Shown: in pieces, positions 47,111 through 55,713 of the stretch
Layout: each line of letters opens with the position of its first letter
How positions within the stretch are numbered: the stretch's first letter is position 1
Assembly (NCBI RefSeq): GCF_001544795.2
Contig: NZ_FCOI02000009.1
Span: forward strand, 171,371-235,370
DNA length: 64,000 nt
Reading direction: 5' to 3'
DNA from: Caballeronia temeraria
GTDB lineage: Bacteria > Pseudomonadota > Gammaproteobacteria > Burkholderiales > Burkholderiaceae
Made by a program: the position numbers and the translations under genes
The notes under the pieces: model-generated
The model's input: only the letters and a program-made list of their open reading frames with translations
Told to the model about the DNA's origin: nothing
The model's database searches: none

Positions 47111-47392
47111 ATGAGACTGGATGGCTACCCCGTGGAAGCGGGTGATCGGGTCTACGACCTTTTCTTCGGCGACGGTGTCGTGAAGAACCTTTTGCCGGAC
47201 GGCCGGGCGAACGTGGCCTTCGGCGTGCGCTCGTTCACGTACGACGAGCGCGGCGTCGGGCAGCACGGCCGCCGGTCGCTGTACTGGCACAACCCGATCA
47301 TTCTCGTGCCGCAGAAGGACGACGCGCAGTGGGCGCTTCAGCGACGCCTGAACACGGCGATCGCGAACGAACTTCAGCCGGGCCGGGTGTGA
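47111..47392 (+). CDS. hypothetical prophage protein, 93 residues
   Basis: A compact beta-rich protein (GYPVEAGDRVYDLFFGDGVV, then VAFGVRSFTYDERG). It starts eight bases after the portal gene with a GAGG site. It could be a small head-associated or regulatory protein. The family is not known to me. Confidence 0.6.
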   Translation: MRLDGYPVEAGDRVYDLFFGDGVVKNLLPDGRANVAFGVRSFTYDERGVGQHGRRSLYWHNPIILVPQKDDAQWALQRRLNTAIANELQPGRV

Positions 47393-47393
47393 C

Positions 47394-47810
47394 ATGGCGA
47401 TCCAAACGATAGCCGGTCACAACGGACTGCGCGCAGCGGCCGATAGCGATCAGTGGCTGCTCTTCGGGCCGTTCAGCGAATCGAACGTGTCGCGCAATGT
47501 CGAAGTGGGCGCAGTGCCGATCGTCGTACGTGCGTTTAACCTGCAGGCCGAAGATGTCGTTCTCGTCGAAATGATCGATGGCGACGGCGCCGGTTCGATG
47601 TTTTCTCCGTTCTGCCCGTTCGACGGGCAGTCGACCCTGACGATGAAGCGCAATGTCTTGCCGATCGGCTTGCCGGGGCGGTATCGCTTCGTGCTTCAGC
47701 GAACGGACGGCGGCTCACCGGCGCTCGGACTGGTAACGGTGCGCGCGTCGCAGGCACCGATGTCGCATGAGTTCCTGGGCGCCTACCTGAAGTGCGGGAG
47801 CAGCACATGA
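47394..47810 (+). CDS. virion-associated beta-domain protein
   Basis: A 138-residue protein that appears to be a single beta-sandwich domain. It shares a pattern with the N-terminal part of the next gene: RAFNLQAEDVVLVEMIDG against RAHGLGAGESVAVEMVDG, then a PGRYRFVL/PGRYRLIL match and a late HE(F/Y)L(L)GA. The two are paralogous. It is coupled to the next gene by ATGA. Confidence 0.6.
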   Translation: MAIQTIAGHNGLRAAADSDQWLLFGPFSESNVSRNVEVGAVPIVVRAFNLQAEDVVLVEMIDGDGAGSMFSPFCPFDGQSTLTMKRNVLPIGLPGRYRFVLQRTDGGSPALGLVTVRASQAPMSHEFLGAYLKCGSST

Positions 47811-48970
47811 GCCTGAACGGCGGCGGCGCAAGCCGCACGAAGCGCACGGCGTTCATGGATGTGCAGGAGTTGTTCGGCGCGCAATCCGTGAGCGAGGTTT
47901 CGCCCACGATTCAGGTCGACGACGAGCCCTACATCATCCGCGCGCACGGCCTGGGTGCGGGCGAAAGCGTCGCGGTCGAGATGGTCGATGGACCGGGCGA
48001 GGGCAAGTACACAACGCCCTACATGATGAACGGTTGTCAGGTCAGGTTGACGCGCAAGTGCAACCTGACGGTCATCGCGATTCCGGGGCGCTATCGCCTT
48101 ATTTTGAATGGCGCAGTCGGCGTCGCGTATGTGACCGCGATCAAAGCGTCGACGACGCACGAATATCTTCTTGGAGCAATGAACATGGGTGGCTGCTGCG
48201 GCGAATCGCCGACGACACTGCCGCCGTCCGGTCCTGCCGGCGGCGATCTGACTGGCACGTATCCGAATCCGCAGATCATCGGGCTCAGCGCGATCTCGCG
48301 CATCCTCGGCGACGCGAACGCCAAGACGCTGCTGGAACAGTCGATCAAATCGCTGTTTCCGGCCGTGAACGCGGGCGACGTCGCGGGCGCGATCTCGAGG
48401 GACGCGAATGCTCAGGCGACGTTGGCAAATGCGCTGTGCGGCGCGCTCGCGTGCTGCATCGATGACGCCACGAAGCAATGGCAGCGAACGGACGATGAGA
48501 TCGCTGGCGTCCTGAAGCGCTGCGACGGATCGAAACACGTCGCGGGCAACGCATTGCCGACGTGCCAGGAAGTCGACGACAAGATCAGCCAGGCGGTCGG
48601 CGGCGTCACGGTCGATAAGTTTCTCGACCTCGTTCAATACGATCCTGCGACGCACACCCTGACGCTCGCGGTGCAAGGTGGCGAGACGTTCACCGTGAAT
48701 CTCAGCGATCTGGTTCCGGTGGTCGCAAGCTCGCAGAGCATCAATGGCGATGGGACTGCAGGCGCGCCGTTGTCGGTTCGCGTGAAGGCCGGTGGCGGCA
48801 TCACGATCGCGTCGGATGGCCTGGCCTTATCGCCGGGCGCAGCATCGGCGCCGAACACGAGTTCCGGCGACGAACTGCCGACGGCAATCTACGGCGCTCG
48901 CGATGCCTTGCTGGGCAAGCCCGATGGCTGGATGTCGATCAATGGCAAGCGCGTGCCGTACTGGAACTGA
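47807..48970 (+). CDS. phage fibre-like protein with GDLTGTYPNP motif
   Basis: A 387-residue protein. The N-terminal about 125 residues match the preceding gene. A cysteine-containing hinge (GGCCGESP) precedes the motif GDLTGTYPNPQIIGL, which is common in phage tail-fibre and baseplate fibre proteins. A helical middle and a beta-rich C-terminus follow. Likely a head or tail fibre, with the N-terminal domain as the capsid anchor. Confidence 0.65.
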   Translation: MSLNGGGASRTKRTAFMDVQELFGAQSVSEVSPTIQVDDEPYIIRAHGLGAGESVAVEMVDGPGEGKYTTPYMMNGCQVRLTRKCNLTVIAIPGRYRLILNGAVGVAYVTAIKASTTHEYLLGAMNMGGCCGESPTTLPPSGPAGGDLTGTYPNPQIIGLSAISRILGDANAKTLLEQSIKSLFPAVNAGDVAGAISRDANAQATLANALCGALACCIDDATKQWQRTDDEIAGVLKRCDGSKHVAGNALPTCQEVDDKISQAVGGVTVDKFLDLVQYDPATHTLTLAVQGGETFTVNLSDLVPVVASSQSINGDGTAGAPLSVRVKAGGGITIASDGLALSPGAASAPNTSSGDELPTAIYGARDALLGKPDGWMSINGKRVPYWN

Positions 48971-48981
48971 GGATAAGCATC

Positions 48982-49494
48982 ATGACCACGAAAACTCCGA
49001 TCGTGCTCGACAACGGCAAGCACGTGCCACTCGCAGATGGCGACACTTTGCCTTCAAATGGGCAACCCTCCGTGCGCTTTTCGATAACCCTGCGATCGGG
49101 CGAAATGGAGGTATTCAATTCCGGCTACGACGTCTGGAATGGCCAGTGGGGACTCGGGAATTGGGGCGACAAGAGTGCGACGATCGATGCATCGACCGGC
49201 GCAATTGTCGTTCCAGTCGGCGGGATGTATCGGGTGACCGGAATGATGTCCGGGACGGCCGCTGCGAACGGTACCATTTCGGGCTATTTGAATCAGCCTA
49301 AGGACATATGCGGGGACCCTGCGTACCCGCATCCGTACTACTTCGGATGCAGAACGGCCGTTTCTGCTGGTTTATGCATTTTGCCGTTCGCGGGGGTCGT
49401 CGGGGTGGGTACAGGGAATAAATTTTCGCTCTATCTGGCGCACAATTTCCAACTGTCTGGTGACAGCCATTTGAACTTCGAATTGATCGCCTGA
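48982..49494 (+). CDS. C1q-like fibre-tip protein, copy 1
   Basis: A 170-residue protein. An N-terminal lead (PIVLDNGKHVPLADGDTLPS) is shared with the previous fibre's style, then comes a jelly-roll-like domain with FNSGYDVWNGQWGLGNWGD, GGMYRVTGMMSG and NFELIA at the end. The pattern recalls C1q/TNF-like domains found on phage receptor-binding tips. It is a close paralogue of the gene at 49547. Confidence 0.6.
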   Translation: MTTKTPIVLDNGKHVPLADGDTLPSNGQPSVRFSITLRSGEMEVFNSGYDVWNGQWGLGNWGDKSATIDASTGAIVVPVGGMYRVTGMMSGTAAANGTISGYLNQPKDICGDPAYPHPYYFGCRTAVSAGLCILPFAGVVGVGTGNKFSLYLAHNFQLSGDSHLNFELIA

Positions 49495-49498
49495 TGCC

Positions 49499-49534
49499 AT
49501 GAACAACTCGAAATCCACTCCCAAGCCGCGCTGA
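49499..49534 (+). pseudogene. truncated copy of the 48-residue gene at 50165
   Basis: An 11-codon frame, MNNSKSTPKPR then stop, directly after fibre copy 1. It matches the start of the gene after fibre copy 2 (MSKSPSTPKPR). It is best read as the remnant left when the fibre gene and the start of its neighbour were duplicated. Confidence 0.65.
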
Positions 49535-49546
49535 GGTAGGTGATCT

Positions 49547-50137
49547 ATGTCAGCTATGAGCCCGATCGTCCTAAACGACGGCAAGCATACCCCGCTCTCG
49601 AATGACGACACGCTGCCGGCGAGCGCAATCCCAATCTCCCAGGATGCGGGCAATACGTTAGCACGGCACGATGACGGTCTGTATGTACCGCAATCAACGC
49701 CGAAGATTCTGGTGGCCTTTTCGATTGCGCTTCGTCCGGGCGAGATGCAGGCGTTCAACTCTACGTTCAACGTCTGGAACGGCGAGTACGGGCTGGGCAA
49801 TTACGGAAGTCAAGCAGTGACGATCGATGCGACCACGGGGGCGGTGATCGTGCCTGTCGAGGGCATGTATCGGATGACCGGCATGATCGTCGGATCGGTC
49901 AATCCCGGAGGTTCGGCGTCGGCGTATATCAATAGCGCGAGAAATGAGATCAGCGATCCTGCGTACCCCTTCCCGTTTTATACCGGCTGCGCGACTACGC
50001 TGGCGGCGGGACAATGTACGTTCGGCTTTACCGGGCTTGTTGGCCTGAGTCCGAATCGAAAGTTCTCCATATATCTATCGAACAACCTGTCGCCAAATGA
50101 TCCGTACTGCCGTTTGAGTTTCGAATTGATTGGCTGA
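49547..50137 (+). CDS. C1q-like fibre-tip protein, copy 2
   Basis: A 196-residue paralogue of the 48982 gene. Shared blocks include PIVLNDGKHTPLSNDDTLPA, FNSTFNVWNGEYGLGNYGS, GMYRMTGMIVGS and the terminal SFELIG. Copy 2 has a 25-residue insert near residues 28-50. Divergence is highest in the surface-like loops, as expected for receptor-binding variants. A GAGGTAGG site precedes the ATG. Confidence 0.6.
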   Translation: MSAMSPIVLNDGKHTPLSNDDTLPASAIPISQDAGNTLARHDDGLYVPQSTPKILVAFSIALRPGEMQAFNSTFNVWNGEYGLGNYGSQAVTIDATTGAVIVPVEGMYRMTGMIVGSVNPGGSASAYINSARNEISDPAYPFPFYTGCATTLAAGQCTFGFTGLVGLSPNRKFSIYLSNNLSPNDPYCRLSFELIG

Positions 50138-50164
50138 CTTCGAGCAAGCATCGAGGAGAGGTTA

Positions 50165-50311
50165 ATGAGCAAATCCCCATCCACACCCAAGCCGCGCGTC
50201 CTCGAAAAGGTCGTGAAAATCAAAACGCCGATCGTCAAGGCGCGTGCAAAGCAGGTCTCGGTAAAGCGCCCCGTCACGCGATCGTGCAACTGCGGCGGCG
50301 GGCTGAAGTGA
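50165..50311 (+). CDS. small basic prophage protein, 48 residues
   Basis: A lysine-rich peptide starting MSKSPSTPKPRVLEKVVKIK, ending in a CNCGGGLK tail. GAGGAG lies upstream. Its beginning is duplicated after fibre copy 1. The stop overlaps the next start (GTGA). The function is unknown; a nucleic-acid-binding role is possible from the charge. Confidence 0.55.
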   Translation: MSKSPSTPKPRVLEKVVKIKTPIVKARAKQVSVKRPVTRSCNCGGGLK

Positions 50312-50520
50312 AGCGTCCCACAGATCGGCAGCGCGCAGCAATCGACAGCCTCCAGCGCAACGGCGATGCGTATCGATCGTTTCTGGAGTGGTTGCACGAA
50401 GTGCGCGTCGACGTGCTCGCAGAGTGCGCGCGCATGGATGACGACATCCAGATCCGCCGCCTCCAGGGCGAAGCCCGCTGCCTTGCCGATCTGATTTCAA
50501 CGCTGAAGCCGAAAGACTGA
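50308..50520 (+). CDS. hypothetical prophage protein, 70 residues
   Basis: A GTG start overlaps the previous stop. It is helical (RPTDRQRAAIDSLQRNGDAY, then LEWLHEVRVDVLAECARMDD). The pattern resembles small head-completion-adjacent proteins but I cannot name a family. Two terminators follow. Confidence 0.6.
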   Translation: MKRPTDRQRAAIDSLQRNGDAYRSFLEWLHEVRVDVLAECARMDDDIQIRRLQGEARCLADLISTLKPKD

Positions 50521-50540
50521 CTTCAACGACATTCGAACGC

Positions 50541-50610
50541 GCCGACCAGCAGAAATGCTCGTCGGCTTTTTTGTTGCCCGCGATTTCGCTGCTCGCTCGC
50601 GGGCGTTTTT
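50541..50610 (+). terminator. two tandem rho-independent terminators
   Basis: The first hairpin pairs GCCGAC (50541) with GTCGGC (50561-50566) and is followed by six T. The second pairs GCCCGCGA (50576) with TCGCGGGC (50597) and is followed by five T. They separate the fibre cluster from the scaffold-coat genes, so coat expression probably has its own promoter or relies on antitermination. Confidence 0.8.
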
Positions 50611-50650
50611 CATTTGTGACTTCCGCTTTGCGCGGCTCACGGAGTAAATC

Positions 50651-51772
50651 ATGGCAACACGACTGCCGCGCCATCTGCGCGGAAAATTCAGCGACACCGA
50701 CGGCGCACCGATCCTCACGACCGATCCGGCTGGCGATGACGCCACTTCCGGCACGGGCGCAATGCTTATCGATACGCCAGATGCAAGCACCGGCGACGCG
50801 CAACCGTTCGACACGACGGGCGTGACGTTGACACACGTGACGACGATCAAACCTGACGACGATCTGCCGCCGGGCCGCAGCGCAGACGCAAGGGATGTCC
50901 CGGCCGAAGCGGGTTCCGGCGATGCGAACTATCGACGCATGGAAGGGCGATACAAAGCCCAGATCAAGCGTCTCGAGGATCGCATCAACGAGTTGACCGA
51001 ACACGCACGCGGCACGGGCGCGATTACCGACATGCTCATGGAGGCGCGGCGCGAGCTCGCAGAGCTGCGCTCGGGCGACGCTCCGAACGGCGCGTCGGCG
51101 CGCGCGGCAGCGATCAACGAGCCGCAGGTGCCGAAGCTTCCCGAGCTTACGGACGACGAACTCGCCATGTACGGCGAGTTCGCACCGGTCGCCGACAAGC
51201 TGATCGCGCGGGCACAGGCGCCGCTGCTCGCCAAGCTTGCAGAGATCGAGCGAAGCAGCGGTACGCTCGGCGAGCGGCTGGGGCGATCGGAAGAACAGCG
51301 CTTCGTCGACCGCGTCGGTGCGGCAGTCGGCAACATGGACGCGATCACCGCGGCGCCCGAATGGCAGGAATACCTCGAGCGCGATATCCCGTTCGCGGGA
51401 ATGAAGATTGGACGGGCCTTGCTCGACGCGCATACCGCGCGCGACCTCAATCGCATCACGTCGATCTTTCATGGTTTCCGCGAAGCGCACAGCCACTTCG
51501 CGGATGACGTTCAGAACGCAACCGGCACGAACGGCGCAGTCCGCGGTATGCAGGCGCTCAACCAGGCGCAGCGTTCCGGGCTCGCGCAATTCGCAACACC
51601 CAACCGAACTGCCGCGAATGGCAGCGGCACGCCCAGGCCGCGCTTCAAGGATTCCGACTACCGCAACAAGGCCGCGCAAATGCGAGCCGGGCGGTTGACG
51701 AAGCAGGAGTTCATGCAGTTCGAAAACGATTTTCTTGAGGCCAAACGGGCGGGCCTCGTTGCTAAAAATTAG
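50651..51772 (+). CDS. scaffolding-like protein
   Basis: A 373-residue acidic, mostly helical protein directly upstream of the coat gene. It has a disordered N-terminal about 95 residues, a coiled-coil stretch with RRMEGRYKAQIKRLEDRINE, and a C-terminal basic region (KDSDYRNKAAQMRAGRLTKQ) that could bind coat. This is the classic scaffold layout. Sequence families of scaffolds are poorly conserved, so the call rests on layout. Confidence 0.75.
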   Translation: MATRLPRHLRGKFSDTDGAPILTTDPAGDDATSGTGAMLIDTPDASTGDAQPFDTTGVTLTHVTTIKPDDDLPPGRSADARDVPAEAGSGDANYRRMEGRYKAQIKRLEDRINELTEHARGTGAITDMLMEARRELAELRSGDAPNGASARAAAINEPQVPKLPELTDDELAMYGEFAPVADKLIARAQAPLLAKLAEIERSSGTLGERLGRSEEQRFVDRVGAAVGNMDAITAAPEWQEYLERDIPFAGMKIGRALLDAHTARDLNRITSIFHGFREAHSHFADDVQNATGTNGAVRGMQALNQAQRSGLAQFATPNRTAANGSGTPRPRFKDSDYRNKAAQMRAGRLTKQEFMQFENDFLEAKRAGLVAKN

Positions 51773-51782
51773 GAGTTGAAAC

Positions 51783-52712
51783 ATGAAGAGTTCCGCTGGA
51801 TACAGTCAGTACGCGGACGCCCTGATTACCCCGCAGTTCGGCGATCGCCTGATCGCGCGCGGCTACTGCGACTTCGTTTCCGGTGATATCACCGACACGG
51901 ACTATACGGGCGACCTGAGCAAGTGCGGTGATCAGATCACGTACTTCATCGAACCCGACGTCGAGATTCACGACTACCAGAAGAACGGCGTCGTCAAGCC
52001 GCAGGAACTGGAAAGCGAGTCCGTGACGATGGTCGTGGACCGCGCGAAGTATTACTGCGTGAAACTGGACCGCGTCGACGAAAAGCAGGTTTGCTTCATC
52101 GATGACTGGACGAACGCGTTCCTGAAGCGCGCCAGCTACAACATGAAGCGCCTCATCGACCCTGAAGTCCTGATGCGCATGGCGATCGAAACGGCGCCGA
52201 CGAACAAGGGCATGGACGCCGGCAAGGAATCGCAGTCGCAGGATCTCGGCGAAATCGGCAATCCGGTGCCGATCAGCGCGCTGAACATCATCGAAGTGCT
52301 CACGCGCCTCGATGTCGTGCTGCGTGAATCGTGCCGCTGGGAAGACGGCGCGATGTTCGTCGTACTGCCGAACATCGCGCGCAATGCGCTGATGGCGTCC
52401 GACCTGAAGGCCGCGTACCTCACGGGACAAGCTCAGTCGCCGCTGCTCAACGGCAAGTTCCCGCTCGTCATCATGGGCTTCAACGTGTACTTCACGGACA
52501 TGGTGCCGAAGGTGCTCGACGTGGCGACGGGCAAGCAGGCGTACTGGATCGTTGCGGGCAATCGCAAGGCGACCGGCTTCGCTCAACAGCTCGAAGACCA
52601 CGAGATCATCAACATGGAGAACTCGTTCGGTAAGTACTACCGCGGACTCTGGGTGTATGGCTCGAAACCCTTCTTGCCTGACGCGCTCGCCGCGCTCTAC
52701 GCCACGTTCTGA
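51783..52712 (+). CDS. major capsid protein
   Basis: A 309-residue protein with the HK97-fold-compatible pattern. The N-terminal arm is SSAGYSQYADALITPQFGDR. A P-domain-like region (VTMVVDRAKYYCVKLDRVDE) follows, then SFGKYYRGLWVYGSKPFLPD at the end. Position after scaffold and ten bases downstream, with a GGAG-like site, supports the call. It is the most abundant virion protein expected. Confidence 0.85.
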   Translation: MKSSAGYSQYADALITPQFGDRLIARGYCDFVSGDITDTDYTGDLSKCGDQITYFIEPDVEIHDYQKNGVVKPQELESESVTMVVDRAKYYCVKLDRVDEKQVCFIDDWTNAFLKRASYNMKRLIDPEVLMRMAIETAPTNKGMDAGKESQSQDLGEIGNPVPISALNIIEVLTRLDVVLRESCRWEDGAMFVVLPNIARNALMASDLKAAYLTGQAQSPLLNGKFPLVIMGFNVYFTDMVPKVLDVATGKQAYWIVAGNRKATGFAQQLEDHEIINMENSFGKYYRGLWVYGSKPFLPDALAALYATF

Positions 52713-52765
52713 TCGACGATGCGCGGCATTGGTCGCGCATGCCTATAACGCACAGGAGTTACCTC

Positions 52766-53296
52766 ATGTACCACCCGCTTTATCACGGCGGCAACGCCGT
52801 GCGCAATCCGGCTCAGGAGATGTATCCGGCCGCGACGCTAACGGTCGGCGATCATCTGACGCAGGCGGCGCACAAGGCGCCGGTCGCTTTCTCGAACACG
52901 CGTCTTTTCGACTTCAGCCAGAAGGACGGGCGCCGGCAAGCCGGGCTTCAGCAATATCTGAATCGTCAGGTGTCGAACGGCACGCCGCTGAAAACGGGCG
53001 ACATCATCGGCGCGTGTGCGATCGGTGCGGGCTCGCTGCTGATCGGCTACGCGTGGGGCGTCGAGAATCCGGCCGACGGCGTCGCATTCAATATCAAGAC
53101 GCACTTCGGCGGCCAATTGCTGGAAAACGTCAATGCCTCGTCGATCAACTCGAACGGCGCAATGCTCAAGACGCCGGTCTGGCTCAAGGACAACGAGATT
53201 ATCGACGTCGAACTGACCAACTGGCCGACGACCGTGCCGAACGATCTGCGCTTCTGGGTGACGCCGATTCTGTTCGTGCCGCAGCGCGGTAACTGA
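52766..53296 (+). CDS. hypothetical virion protein, 176 residues
   Basis: It begins MYHPLYHGGNAVRNPAQEMY after a CAGGAG site. It is beta-rich, with VAFNIKTHFGGQLLENVNAS and LRFWVTPILFVPQRG. It lies directly after the coat gene, so a decoration or head-associated protein is likely. An upstream in-frame start is less probable. Confidence 0.7.
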   Translation: MYHPLYHGGNAVRNPAQEMYPAATLTVGDHLTQAAHKAPVAFSNTRLFDFSQKDGRRQAGLQQYLNRQVSNGTPLKTGDIIGACAIGAGSLLIGYAWGVENPADGVAFNIKTHFGGQLLENVNASSINSNGAMLKTPVWLKDNEIIDVELTNWPTTVPNDLRFWVTPILFVPQRGN

Positions 53297-53361
53297 TCGA
53301 CGCTACGCCGCAACCTTTGGGCCGCGCCAAGTGCGCGGCCTTCTTCCTTCAGGAGAAGAAT

Positions 53362-53868
53362 ATGGCGAAAACATTCGCTTATCGCGACGGTCACGGGACC
53401 ATCTATCCTCCGCATCCGGCGATGCTCGCGCAACCCGGCCTCGTGCCAGGTCAGTACGACACCGAGACGAAGACGTTCACGCCGACGGGCAACCCCCAGC
53501 AGCAGACCGGAAGCATCATCACCGACGCTGGCTTCGGCGGACACCAGAAGGTGCTTTCGGGCCTCGGCGAGGATAAGGGCGCCAACACGGCGCCCCTCCG
53601 CGCGGGCGTGGCCTTCACGCTGCCGGCCGATCACGCCGACGCAGGCGCGCGCGCTGTCGAACTCGAGCAGCAGCTCGCGGAAGAGCAGGAGCGCAGTCGC
53701 GCCTTGGCCGCGCAGATCGAGATGTTGAGCATCCAGACTTCGCAGGCCGCTTCGACCGTTGAGCCCGACGCGAACGCCAGCGAGAAACAGGACGAAGCGA
53801 CGAGCAACGACGCGGCGGCGAATACGTCGGCCAGCACCGGCTCGAAGCGCGTGCGTAAGACGAGCTGA
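53362..53868 (+). CDS. hypothetical virion-module protein, 168 residues
   Basis: An N-terminal beta part (AKTFAYRDGHGTIYPPHPAM) is followed by a predicted coiled coil (VELEQQLAEEQERSRALAAQ) and an Ala/Ser/Glu-rich tail. AGGAGAAG precedes the ATG. The stop overlaps the next start. The function is unknown. Confidence 0.65.
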   Translation: MAKTFAYRDGHGTIYPPHPAMLAQPGLVPGQYDTETKTFTPTGNPQQQTGSIITDAGFGGHQKVLSGLGEDKGANTAPLRAGVAFTLPADHADAGARAVELEQQLAEEQERSRALAAQIEMLSIQTSQAASTVEPDANASEKQDEATSNDAAANTSASTGSKRVRKTS

Positions 53869-54557
53869 TGGCGACCGTCGGCGATCTTGCGCTGGAAGTC
53901 GCGGCGCTGCTGAACGATGCCGAGTCCGGGTACGAGTTCATTCGCTGGACCGAAGCCGAGCTGATCGAGTATGCGAACGACGGCGCGGCGCAAGTCGCCT
54001 CGCTGCGCCCGGACGACTTCGCGTCATCGCAGGAACTGACGCTTCAACCCGGCGCGCGGCAGACGTTGCCCAATGACGCGACACACTTCTACCGTGTCGA
54101 CGGTACGCTCGACCAATACGGCGGCGTCGTCGGCATGCCGTCGGCGACCGACTACGGCGCAACGCGTATCGCCGCGTCATACTTCGACGACCTCGCGTGC
54201 GCGGCGTGTCGCAGCGGCGCTTATACCGTGCGCTCGTTTTCGTTCGACCCGACTTCTTCGCGGAGCTTTTTCGTCGATCCGCCGGTGCCCGCGGGCAAGC
54301 CGGTCAAGATCATGGTGACCTACGCCGCCGCGCTTGCGCGGGCGCAGGCCGACGATCCGCTGCCATTGCCTGAGCGTTACCACAACGCGGTGATCGAATG
54401 GATGCTCTACCGGGCCTTCTCGAAGGACACGGAAAGCGCGAGCGCGGCGAGTCACGCACAGGAGCATTTCGGTGCTTTCAACACGTTGGTCGCCGCATCG
54501 CAACAAGTCGACGATCGATATGACCGCAACGGAGGCATGAATGTCCGGACTCGTTGA
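53868..54557 (+). CDS. head-tail adaptor-like protein (DUF6682-like)
   Basis: A 229-residue protein. The start VGDLALEVAALLNDAESG, then FIRWTEAELIEYANDGAAQV, is the pattern of a phage adaptor family I recall as DUF6682. A beta core follows, with a helical end (YHNAVIEWMLYRAFSKDTES). It probably attaches below the portal. It overlaps the next gene by 17 bases. Confidence 0.7.
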   Translation: MATVGDLALEVAALLNDAESGYEFIRWTEAELIEYANDGAAQVASLRPDDFASSQELTLQPGARQTLPNDATHFYRVDGTLDQYGGVVGMPSATDYGATRIAASYFDDLACAACRSGAYTVRSFSFDPTSSRSFFVDPPVPAGKPVKIMVTYAAALARAQADDPLPLPERYHNAVIEWMLYRAFSKDTESASAASHAQEHFGAFNTLVAASQQVDDRYDRNGGMNVRTR

Positions 54558-55161
54558 TCGCGTATCGCTCGATGTGTTCCTGCCCTTCGTGATGGCGGGT
54601 GCGCGCGGTCTGCCCGAATCAATGGCGCTCGCGTACATCCGGCAGGCGTGCATCGAGTTCGCGCAGCGCAGTAACATCCTGCGCCGCCGCGCCTTTATCG
54701 ACATGCAGTGCGGTGTTACGGACTACCCCGTCTGGCCGGACGATTGCGAAGAGATCGCGCGCATCAACGCGGTGCGCGTTGGGCTGACGACGTATCGCGG
54801 CACGCGCGACACGATCGACCTGTGCCATTGCGGCTCGCGCTTCACGGTGCGCGACGGTTTGCTGCATCTTCCGACACCGCCGCACGGCGACCAGCCGCGC
54901 GCGGTCGAAGTTCGCTTCTGTGCGAAGCCCGCGCAGACGGCGTGCGAGGTCGACGCGATTCTGCATTCCGACTGGCAGGACGCGATCGAAGACGGCGCGC
55001 TCGCACGGATCTACCAATTGCCCGGCTACGAATTCACGCAGCCGATGCTCGCGACAACACGCGCAAGGAGCTTCTACGAGAAGATCGCGCGTGCCCGCGT
55101 GCGGGCGCTGAAGAGCGACACGTCAGCGACGCCGTTCGCCGTTGCTCCTTCCTTCATCTGA
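54541..55161 (+). CDS. hypothetical head-tail connector protein, Cys-containing
   Basis: A 206-residue protein with helical N-terminal half (LAYIRQACIEFAQRSNILRR), central CHCGSRF cysteines, and YQLPGYEFTQPMLATTRARS near the end. Adaptor neighbours are organised like this in podovirus late operons. It starts the run of cysteine-bearing virion genes. Confidence 0.65.
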   Translation: MSGLVDRVSLDVFLPFVMAGARGLPESMALAYIRQACIEFAQRSNILRRRAFIDMQCGVTDYPVWPDDCEEIARINAVRVGLTTYRGTRDTIDLCHCGSRFTVRDGLLHLPTPPHGDQPRAVEVRFCAKPAQTACEVDAILHSDWQDAIEDGALARIYQLPGYEFTQPMLATTRARSFYEKIARARVRALKSDTSATPFAVAPSFI

Positions 55162-55162
55162 C

Positions 55163-55711
55163 ATGCGCCGACCCTCCCTCATTCGCCTCGACCGCTCGGT
55201 TGCGCAGACGGCGTTCGCGATCTCCGCGGCATGCGCGTGCGATGCGCCGCTGGAAAATGTGTCGATCACGCTGTGTCGCGCGGGGGCCGTCGAGCGGTGC
55301 GACGCGTGCCGAACCGATTACGGGGCGCACATGCTGCTCGCGACCGGCGTACATGGCGTGCGTCCCGTGCGCCGCTCCTGCGGTTGCCGTGTGCCCGAAC
55401 ACGTGCTGCGCCAGTGCGCAATCGAGCAGGACGACGATGGGCGTTACGTCTTCGCCTGGGACGCGCGCGTGCGCTCTCTGCCGGCCGGACTGTATCGCGC
55501 CGCGTTCACCGTCGGCTGTGCGCCGTGCGGCGAACTGCTCATGCAGATTCAGGACGACTGCGCCGTGACGGGCGCGGAGGACATCGCCTTCGATCGCGGC
55601 TGCGGGCCGGTCGATCCGACACAACCGTGGTGCGCGTCGCATGCGGCATCGTGCTGTGCGCCGACACCTGTTATCTACGTTCCAACCTACGACGTGCCGA
55701 GAGGCTGCTGA
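55163..55711 (+). CDS. cysteine-rich virion-module protein, 182 residues
   Basis: About 16 cysteines in 182 residues, for example ACACDAP, ERCDACR, RSCGCRVP, GCAPCG and SHAASCCAP. Regular pairs suggest either disulfides in a mature virion or metal sites. No family was recognised. The ATG begins one base after the previous stop; the next gene starts two bases after its own stop. Confidence 0.65.
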   Translation: MRRPSLIRLDRSVAQTAFAISAACACDAPLENVSITLCRAGAVERCDACRTDYGAHMLLATGVHGVRPVRRSCGCRVPEHVLRQCAIEQDDDGRYVFAWDARVRSLPAGLYRAAFTVGCAPCGELLMQIQDDCAVTGAEDIAFDRGCGPVDPTQPWCASHAASCCAPTPVIYVPTYDVPRGC

Positions 55712-55713
55712 TT

